Positions 56,962 to 64,000 of a stretch of 64,000 bases of DNA are shown here, in pieces. Both the position numbers and the translations under genes were made by a program. The notes below the pieces were generated by a model. That model did no database searches and was not told the DNA's origin. It worked only from the letters and a program-made list of their open reading frames with translations. Position 1 is the stretch's first letter. Each line of letters starts with the position of its first letter. The stretch comes from Camillea tinctor (taxonomy: Eukaryota > Ascomycota > Sordariomycetes > Xylariales > Xylariaceae): the NCBI GenBank assembly GCA_022578605.1, contig MU394069.1:124001-188000 (forward strand), in the 5' to 3' direction.

Positions 56962-58463
56962 TCACCGGAGTGGAGTTTGTTGTCTCATACGTATATGTTT
57001 CAACCTCAGGTTCAGTGATCTCGTGTGAAAGCTCTCCGTCTTAGGATCCCACCAGGCATTTACGTCTACAGTAATAAGAGCTCGAGTGGACCGAAGTTCT
57101 ACGAGCCCAGTAAGATTGATTGACCCCCGCGGGGGGAAGTCTCTGGGAGGTTGCCAAGATTGATAAAATTTCTTCTTGAATGTTTCCCACGGACCGCTGG
57201 TGTGTTCTTGTGTCATCTTGACCATGTATATGTCCTTCGCGCTCTTGGGCTTGCCCGGTTCGGCAGCAGGAACAGTTGGGAGCGCACTGCCTATATTGGA
57301 CCCCGAGCCTAGGGTATCTGGTGTTGCGGGCGAGCTGGCAGACCTCGAGACGGAGTTCCCATCAGCAGCGCCAGAATTCTCAGGGGGCAGAGAGGCAGAT
57401 TGGTGCGGTTCGGGGCGGCTCGGTGGCTTTTTGAGCTGCTGGTGGAATTTATTGAGGGTCTGTTGAACACTGATGATAGGTTCAGTCTTGGGTTCATACC
57501 CAAAGGCCTTGGCGACATGGATAGCATTTTGCTTCATCAACGCCCCTGAAAAGCTCCATAGGGAAATAGTCAGGGCGGAGGGCCAAAGAGTGCGCCGGAG
57601 CCGGAATACTAGGAAGGAGTCGACAGGATGTTCAGCAAGCCATATGCCGACATCGTCAACTCGTATGCTGTACAGCTAGGTTAGCATAGAGAAAGATGGT
57701 GGGTGCGCTGATAGAGGGAACTCAACCCTTTGCGGACAAACGTAGGCGGTGGCTTGTACGGGTAGTTCACATCAAGCCAATGCTTCTCGACTACAATATC
57801 CTTCCCAACCTTGTGCACAATGCCGGGGTGTGCTAGGGCAGTACGGCGGACGAAATCAGCAAGATCCCCTAATGATATGGATTAGCACAAGTTATTTGTA
57901 AATATGCGTCTGTCGGTGTGGTGTGTATACGCACCCTGGATTGCCCTCACACGATCTCTGTCCCTATTGAGCTTGATGAAGGTGCGCCATTCGGGATCCG
58001 TACTTCGGTAGGGCATAGGTTCGACCATCCTGATGGTGCCGGGGAAAGGGATGAAGAGAGGCTCGGACATTTCCTCGTCGAGTTCCTTGCGTTCCTTCTC
58101 GGTCATCTGGGCTTCTTGTTCGTCCAGCCAGTTACCCAGAGTGCCGAAGACGAACCGCGAGTAGATTTGGTAGCAGCCATAGTAGACGCCGGCAGCGATG
58201 ACGAAGTTCCTGCAGGGAGACGAAGAATATACACTCAGGTTAGAACTGTTGCTTTACTTTCATCTCGTCTCGTCTCATCTTGTTTTTTTTTTTCCTTTTT
58301 TCTTTCTGAGAGTGATAGTGGTAGTGACGTACATGGGCTTGAACCATCTCCGGCGGATCTTGACCCGTTGTATGCGGACGGTCTGGGGTTGGGGCCCTTG
58401 TGTACCGTTGACCCGGGCGCCGAGGGAGAATACATTGGGTCGTGATCGGAACATGCGCAGCAT
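56962..58463 (-). CDS. Conserved fungal mitochondrial-type membrane protein, 417 aa
   Basis: I do not recognise the family. Four exons join in phase: 58463-58333, 58209-57935, 57868-57727 and 57667-56962. The N-terminus MLRMFRSRPNVFSLGARV is rich in Arg and hydrophobics without acidic residues, typical of a mitochondrial presequence. A likely membrane segment follows (MNFVIAAGVYYGCYQIYSRFVFG). The central part (FIPFPGTIRMVEPMPYRSTDPEW, DLADFVRRTALAHPG, KHWLDVNYPYKPPPTF) looks folded, and the C-terminal third contains a Ser/Pro-rich linker and a final beta-rich piece (GLVELRSTRALITVDVNAWWD). An upstream ATG at 58490 adds nine residues. It is divergent from the Vps3844-type gene. An inner-membrane assembly or translation role is possible but not shown. 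Confidence 0.65.
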
Positions 58464-59307
58464 TATGGGCGATGGGTGGAGGCAGGCCAAAAGCCGGCCA
58501 CCGGAGGATGCGAGGGAACCAGCCGGGTATATATTTTATTATTTATGTACGGGTGGAGGATGGGTTGATGAGGCGCAAATATACCGTCGATGGTGTCGTG
58601 AGGATGTAGCGCATTCAAAACAAAAGATGAAGAAAAAAACCCATATATTATTAATAAAGGAAAACAGCAACAAGGCGTGGGCCAGCTGTGGTTTGACTAT
58701 GGGAGTATGGAGGATGTTGTTATACGGAGATATGGAGTAGTATGTATGGGTATAAGTCTTGGTTTAAACTTGCAGCTGGAATTTTGAGTCTAGTAGAGGG
58801 GAGCAACGGCATGAAGAGGAGCCCGCCACCTATAAGTTGCTTCTAGAACATAGTTGTAAAAAAAATGAACACTGTGCATTCCGCTGGAGAAAAGGTATGG
58901 GAATACAGTGTTCATGCACGAAACTATACCTTACAGATATGCATTTTATCTTATCGTTTACTGTCTTTATCACGTGTCGATTAAGTAGTGCTTTAAACTT
59001 GGAACTCATAGGCCTGCGTAGTCCTGAGTTTATAAGAGTAGCGTGATTACCTAACTAAACTACTACATACCTAAATGCACTAACCTTACAGCACGTACCT
59101 TACCTGCATAGGTGGGTGATTATACGTAGTACTACTCCGTACATCTTCTTTAGCTTTACTAAGTCCCCATGCTTTCCTCTTTACATACTACATTGACCTT
59201 ATACTAGAAACACCAACACCAACACCAACAACTTAATGCCACCATCACGACAACAACAATAACCCACAACCACAAAAATCATCAAAAAAAATCACATATT
59301 CAGCATT
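58464..59307. other. Divergent promoter region
   Basis: About 0.85 kb separates the membrane-protein and Vps3844-type genes. It contains a 51-nt hairpin at 58865-58915 and CAACAC units at about 59210-59232. No gene is seen. Confidence 0.45.
58865..58915. repeat. Hairpin: 11-bp plus 5-bp inverted repeat
   Basis: ATGAACACTGT (58865-58875) and ACAGTGTTCAT (58905-58915) are perfect complements. After a 2-nt bulge the inner ATTCC and GGAAT also pair, leaving a loop of about 17 nt. Confidence 0.65.
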
Positions 59308-60520
59308 ATGAAGCTTCATAGCTTCTTTTTGCCGGCATTGGCAGGTACTGCCGCCGCAAAGACAAATCCTCGCCAGGCCGAGGCCTACATCCTCAGACAG
59401 CAACATCCTCAATCCACCACATCGAATACGCCATCCATACCAAACGAACTCGCTGAAGCCATCCTCCTTCAGCGCCTGAGCTCATCCGAAAACCCCTCAT
59501 CCCTAGGCCGGATACCCGAGTCGCTCAGCCAAGATGAGGCCATCACCTTTGTCAACCAATTCGGCAAGCCATCACTGCCGCTGTTCCAAGACACCGATGC
59601 GAACGAGCCGAGCCAACTCATCATCGCCTTCTCCGGTGTCACTGCCGACCGATACGACGAGCTGAAGTCTGCCATTTCGAATGAACCCATTGCCTTTACT
59701 ACTCCCGAATTGAGTGACATGCCCATCCGCGCGTCCTCGGCCTGTTCCTTCGGGTCCTCGATCGACCCCCAGAACAGCAAGTGCTGGAAGGGAAAGACCC
59801 AGTATCTACACTACGATGTTACGAAGGTATGTCACATCATAAAATAAAACAATAGCCTCCCCCAAAATAATTTGCTAACGTTTCTCTTTGCAGGACAAGA
59901 ACGTCATCTCCCAACTCGAATCGAACCTCGCATCCCTGAAAGCCCAGGCCTCCTCGGGCAAACTCGAAACCACCATTCTGTTCCTCGCCCCCGCCAGTGC
60001 TGGTTCTGAAGATGAGCTGCGCCGCCGCGACCGCGCAGACCATATCTTGACGAGCAACTCGGACCCCGGACACGTCATGACCGACTTCGCCAAAGACGTG
60101 AAGGGCAAAGCGAAGGCCCCCGTCAAGTCATCCTCTTCCTTCCACGCCTCCGCCGACCTGCCCTCCGTGATCCCCAGCTGCTTCACCTCGCACAACGCCT
60201 GCGTGACCGCGACCAACGACTGCTCCGGCCACGGGCAGTGCATCGACCGCTGGGCCGCCGACGGCTCCACCTCCGCGTCCTGCTTCTTCTGCCGCTGCCA
60301 GGCCGCCAAGGAGTACGACGAGACGTACAAGAGCGAGCTGCTGTACCACTGGGGCGGGGGCGCCTGCCAGAAGCGCGACATCAGCACCCCCTTCTGGCTG
60401 TTCGCCGGCGTCACCATCGCGCTCGTTTCCACCATCGCCTTCTCCATCGGCTTGCTGTTCAGCGTCGGCGAGGAGAAGCTGCCCGGTGTTATCGGCGCGG
60501 GCGTGTCGAGGACGAAGTAG
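59308..60520 (+). CDS. Vacuolar sorting protein Vps3844-type (DUF3844) membrane protein
   Basis: This is a type I membrane protein of the secretory and vacuolar system. Exon 1 (59308-59826) and exon 2 (59894-60520) join in phase 0 to 381 residues. A signal peptide is evident (MKLHSFFLPALAGTAAAK). The luminal part is mixed and unrecognised in its first half (QDEAITFVNQFG, QLIIAFSGV). The C-terminal Cys-rich EGF-like block (CFTSHNACVTATNDCSGHGQC, then CFFCRCQ and GGGACQK) is the hallmark of the DUF3844/Vps3844 family. A transmembrane helix (FWLFAGVTIALVSTIAFSIG) and a short cytosolic tail follow. The exact role is poorly known; vacuolar sorting is taken from the family name. Confidence 0.85.
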
Positions 60521-61652
60521 AGGGTTTTTTGTGTTGTATAACTGCTTTCTCACCCCCTTTTCCCGTAACATGGCACGTGATTTTATCATACGTCGTGGTG
60601 TAATAGTTGAGAGGAGGGTTTAAAATGACAACTGATCTCTCTCTCTTCATGGATGGTGCATATGGGGCGACGGGTGTTGAGAAAGGTGGGAGAGGCTACC
60701 TAGCTCAGCACACTGGTAGGTAGGGGGGTGAAGAAAAGGGGCGAGAGCGAGGCGAATCTATATATCCTAAAACTAAAAATCATAACTTATAACTTTGTCC
60801 CCATCAAAAACACTACACCAAATTCAACGGCATTTCGTGGATTTCTGAGACGGAGGGGGGGAAATAAGTCCAAGCAGAGCAAGACAAGAACGACAATAGG
60901 AGGTTACCTAGTTGAATTTTGATAGAGAAGAAGAAAAAAAAATGTTCTAAGGAAAGGGGTGCGAGAAGAAGAGAGCAAGGCTTGGACAACGTGTAAGCTA
61001 TCAGGTGCAGCGGGTTATGGGGTATCATGGGCTGGCTAGTTTGGGTGTGTACGCGACTTGCCCGGTCTGCTTTGTGGTAGGTTAGAGTAGGTCGGGAGAA
61101 ATGAAATGGTATTATAGTTCACTTGGGAGTGTATTACAGTGCTCGAAATATGTAGCCGACTTATGGTGAGGGCTTTTTTTTTAGTACTGCTTTAAATCCC
61201 CTTCCTATATTCTCTCTCCCCAGGAAAAGGGGGAGGAAAGAAAGGAGACTAGGTAAGTAAGCGGGGGAAGTAAAGGAAGTAGAGACTAAATAGCAACGAA
61301 AGGTGAATACCCTAAACTAGATAATTATTCCTGAAAAGGATTTGTCTATTTCTCCTTTACAAAGTCTACTTTCTTGACAACGCATAACTTATATCCTCCC
61401 ACGACCGAGCATTCTTACTTTACCTACCTAGGTTATCCTGTAATCCGCAGCATATCAAGCTCACAGGTAACATGAATAAGCGTATGTATACTTGTAAATA
61501 TATACTAATATCCAACCTAGGTGATATAGTGTACATGTATATGTATACCTAATATATATAACCCTGCTCCCTAAGTATATTACACATTACCCGCTTTCCC
61601 TTCCCCTCCCCCTTCCCCCTAAACCACTCCATCAAAAACCCATTATCCCCCC
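60521..61652. other. Convergent 3' region
   Basis: This is 3' sequence of the Vps3844-type gene (+) and the Ntr2 gene (-). TA-rich sequence lies at 61490-61570 and purine-rich blocks at 61210-61290. No gene is seen. Confidence 0.45.
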
Positions 61653-63302
61653 TCACATCTCCATCTCCATCTCCATCCCCCACTCCCCCCTCAACGGCGT
61701 GGTCCCCAAGCTCTCCAGCCCCCTCTGCGCATCCCCCTCCGTACCCATCCTCGCCCGATCCAGCAGCGTCGTCGCCGCGGCCACACCGTCCTCTCCCTCT
61801 CCCCCTTTCCCTTCCCCTTCTCCCCTTTCTTCCCCCTTTCCTTCCCCCGAAGTACCACCCCCAGCCATAACCCTCCGATACCTCTCCCCCGCCTCATTCA
61901 GCAGCCTCTGCACCTCGGGCTCCCTCCTCAACACCCCCTCCCTCTCCGCCCTGAGCTCGCGTATCCTGTCCCTCGCCCGCGCGAGCTCGTCCTCCTTGCG
62001 CTTGACACGGGCCCTGAACTCCTCCACCGCGACGCTGAGGTCGGGGAGGGGCGTCATCTTCGCGGGCACCGGCACCGCCGCTCCTGCTCCCCCCCCCAGG
62101 CGGCGGCGCTGCTGCTCGCGCTCCTCGGCGAGCCCGTCCATGCCCTTGCGCGTCTGCGCCGTCTCGTACGCAGCGCGGCGCTCGGCCTCCGAGTCATCGC
62201 TGCTGTTTCCGCCGTCGGAGCCGCCCCCCTCGGCGGCGGTGATGAGCTGCGCTATCTCGGCGCGCCGCCGCCGCCGCGCCGAGCGCTCCGCTTTGCGGCC
62301 TAGCGCGAGCGCCCCGTCGTCCACGTACTCGTCGAAGCCCTCGCCGAGGTCCTCGTCCTCGCGCACGAGGCGGGTGTCCGGTTTGTTGCTCCCTTGGCGC
62401 GAGAGCACTGTGAGGTACGAGTCCCCGCCCCGCCGCTCGTCGTCGTCGGAGAGGGAGATGAAGTCCTCCGAGTCTTGCGCGCCTCCCCCGTGCTGCATGG
62501 CTAGGCGGGCGCGCCGCGATTTCTTCTCCTGAATTTGGGCGGAGGTTAGGACTGCTGTTGTGGTTTCGGTGGTGGTGGTGAGGGAACGGGGAGGTTCTTC
62601 CGTGTCCACGATCATGGCGCCGTCGAGCTCGGAGGGGTCGAGGGACATGGCTTCGTCTTCGTCGTTGTTTGGGGGGTGGAGTTTAGAGAGGTTTTGCGGG
62701 GTGTTCGGTGTGGATGATTGTAACTCGGAGAGGTACTCCTTGCTATATCGCGGGCGGTCATCGTCGTTGTCCATAGAGCGCATAGGTAACCGGTTCGAGG
62801 GTAGGTTCTTCGGTATGCCTTTTTTGTAGGCGTTGTTCTCGGCTGCTATACTCGCTAGGCCGGATTTCTTTACGGGCGCAAACACCTCCTCACCTCCCAC
62901 AACCATTGGGTCTTCATCGTCGCCCCCCATTTCGCTAGGCCCGAAGGATAGACGTGACGCGGTGGATTGGCGCTTTTTAGACTTGGTAGATGTAGATTTG
63001 CCAAGTGACGGGCGTATTCGCAAGGGTGCACCGCCATCTTCGTCATCTTCGGCAGGTTCATCTTTGGGATCTGGAGTGGAAGTCTTGCGAGAAGAGTCCG
63101 AGGGGGGTTCCTCGTTCACATTTATGCTTTTGCGCAGTGATGAATGTTTGAAGGGTTTGTTGCGACTCGTCTTGAATGTCGCTTGCAGGGCTGGTTCTTG
63201 TGGTTCGGGAGGTGGATTTAACGATGCAGTGGAAGGACTATCATCGTCGTCATCTTGTACGGTAATCTTCCTCGCCTTGCGCTTGGCCCCAAACGAACTC
63301 AT
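61653..63302 (-). CDS. Nineteen complex-related protein 2 (Ntr2-like spliceosome disassembly factor)
   Basis: Ntr2 works with Ntr1 and the helicase Prp43 to take apart spent spliceosomes and release the intron lariat in the nucleus. The 549-residue frame has the family's features: a basic N-terminus (SSFGAKRKARKITV), a long disordered Ser/Asp/Glu-rich part, the conserved DRPRYSKEYLSELQSSTPNTP segment (residues about 183-203), EDFISL followed by acidic Ser, VREDEDLGEGFDEYVDDGAL and RKAERSARRRRRAEIAQLI, then an acidic patch and a C-terminal coiled coil (FRARVKRKEDELARARDRIREL). It ends in a repeated Met-Glu-Met tail. It is divergent from the SmG gene and shares its promoter region. The C-terminal half is very GC-rich. 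Confidence 0.85.
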   Translation of the reverse strand: MSSFGAKRKARKITVQDDDDDSPSTASLNPPPEPQEPALQATFKTSRNKPFKHSSLRKSINVNEEPPSDSSRKTSTPDPKDEPAEDDEDGGAPLRIRPSLGKSTSTKSKKRQSTASRLSFGPSEMGGDDEDPMVVGGEEVFAPVKKSGLASIAAENNAYKKGIPKNLPSNRLPMRSMDNDDDRPRYSKEYLSELQSSTPNTPQNLSKLHPPNNDEDEAMSLDPSELDGAMIVDTEEPPRSLTTTTETTTAVLTSAQIQEKKSRRARLAMQHGGGAQDSEDFISLSDDDERRGGDSYLTVLSRQGSNKPDTRLVREDEDLGEGFDEYVDDGALALGRKAERSARRRRRAEIAQLITAAEGGGSDGGNSSDDSEAERRAAYETAQTRKGMDGLAEEREQQRRRLGGGAGAAVPVPAKMTPLPDLSVAVEEFRARVKRKEDELARARDRIRELRAEREGVLRREPEVQRLLNEAGERYRRVMAGGGTSGEGKGEERGEGEGKGGEGEDGVAAATTLLDRARMGTEGDAQRGLESLGTTPLRGEWGMEMEMEM

Positions 63303-63670
63303 GGTGAAGATGTTGAATTGTTGATGAAAGTTGGAAAGTTTAGGTAATAAAGTAAACTTACATGAGATTTGGAGCTTGTATTTGGAGCTTGGGATGTCAT
63401 TGATGGGACAGTAATCGATAAAGAATTCCTTATCTTATCACGTTTTAGCTTGGCTTGGCTGCTTGGTTAGGCTTGTCTCTAGCATAGCAAGCTGGTAGGC
63501 TTACACATGCCGCCTACAACAGTTCATTCTCCCCCTGTAATAAACTCTACCCCTACAATAAACTACCTAAACTTATTATTAAAGCTTCTTCTACCGCGAA
63601 AGACAAACCGAAACTAATCCACCATCTTCTTCCTCTCAACTCACTCCGCTTCACCTCCAACTCTGTCAAC
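63303..63670. promoter_or_regulatory. Shared promoter of the Ntr2-like and SmG genes
   Basis: Only 368 nt separate the two divergent start codons, so a bidirectional promoter is likely. The sequence has a CT-rich tract (63585-63660) before SmG and AT-rich stretches elsewhere. No TATA box stands out. Confidence 0.5.
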
Positions 63671-63991
63671 ATGGCCCCCGCACAGCCAGAACTGAAGAAG
63701 GTAGGTGAAAATCTCTTGACCTTCTTACTCTTACCCCTTGCTTACCATTTACTTTTTTCTTAGTATCTCGACAAGAGACTATTCGTCCAGCTCAACGGCA
63801 GCCGCAAGGTCATAGGAATACTCCGTGGCTACGATGTAAGACGCTCTCCCTCAGCCAGCTCTCTCTCAACCCGGGACAAGCGTAACCAAATAACTAACCA
63901 ATGGCTCTCTATCCAGGTCTTCCTGAACATTGTCTTGGACGACGCGGTTGAGGAGAAAGACGGCGGCGAGAAAGTCAGATTGGGCATGGTC
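63671..63991 (+). CDS. Small nuclear ribonucleoprotein G (SmG), 5' part; runs off the window
   Basis: SmG is one of seven Sm proteins that form the ring around U1, U2, U4 and U5 snRNA in the spliceosome. Three exons are visible: 63671-63700, 63764-63835 and 63917-63991. They encode MAPAQPELKK, then YLDKRLFVQLNGSRKVIGIL and RGYD, then VFLNIVLDDAVEEKDG and GEKVRLGMV. This is the Sm1 motif and the start of Sm2, in the normal SmG order. A fourth exon should begin after the donor at 63992 with the Sm2 remainder (an IRGNSVV-type segment expected in the family), outside this window. All introns are in phase 0. Confidence 0.93.
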
Positions 63992-64000
63992 GTATGTGTT

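Overview
The window is nuclear DNA from a filamentous ascomycete (Pezizomycotina, probably Sordariomycetes; the class is an inference). Genes are split by short GT-AG introns, most of them 40-180 nt. CT-rich tracts sit upstream of several starts. The predicted proteins are typical of moulds: a PalI/SUR7-family protein, a Vps3844-type protein, an AflR-like Zn2Cys6 regulator and a NACHT-type NOD-like receptor. Intergenic DNA is rich in short TAGGTA/TACCTA motifs and microsatellites. Twenty-one protein genes and one intron-containing tRNA are supported. Most spliced models were rebuilt by hand from splice sites, phase and conserved protein sequence.

Left part (1-23.5 kb), mostly housekeeping: an unknown membrane protein (-), the KEOPS kinase Bud32 (+), the glutamate-cysteine ligase regulatory subunit (-), the AP-1 adaptor sigma subunit (+), an assembly gap flanked by G25 and C50 runs, the Pol III repressor Maf1 (+), a small membrane protein (+), FACT subunit Spt16 (+), a PalI/SUR7-family membrane protein (-), and a conserved protein of unknown function (-).

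Middle part (23.5-43 kb), accessory and gene-poor with long AT-rich spacers: an AflR-like Zn2Cys6 regulator (-); a 1190-residue membrane-anchored NLR (alpha/beta-hydrolase, NACHT, HEAT-like repeats) whose two open frames are two exons of one gene (-); a class I O-methyltransferase (+); an unknown protein (+); a medium-chain dehydrogenase/reductase (-); and an F-box-like gene (+) in which at least two introns look like copies of each other, an introner-like pattern. A 167-bp fold-back element lies downstream. No polyketide synthase, NRPS or terpene synthase is present, so the AflR-like regulator has no obvious cluster here.

Right part (43-64 kb), again mostly core functions: HMG-CoA reductase with a sterol-sensing membrane domain (-), nicotinamidase (-), an HSL-type alpha/beta-hydrolase (-), a tRNA read as Arg(CCG) (+), a mitochondrial-type membrane protein (-), a Vps3844-type vacuolar sorting protein (+), and a divergent pair of spliceosome genes, Ntr2 (-) and SmG (+). 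SmG runs off the window end.
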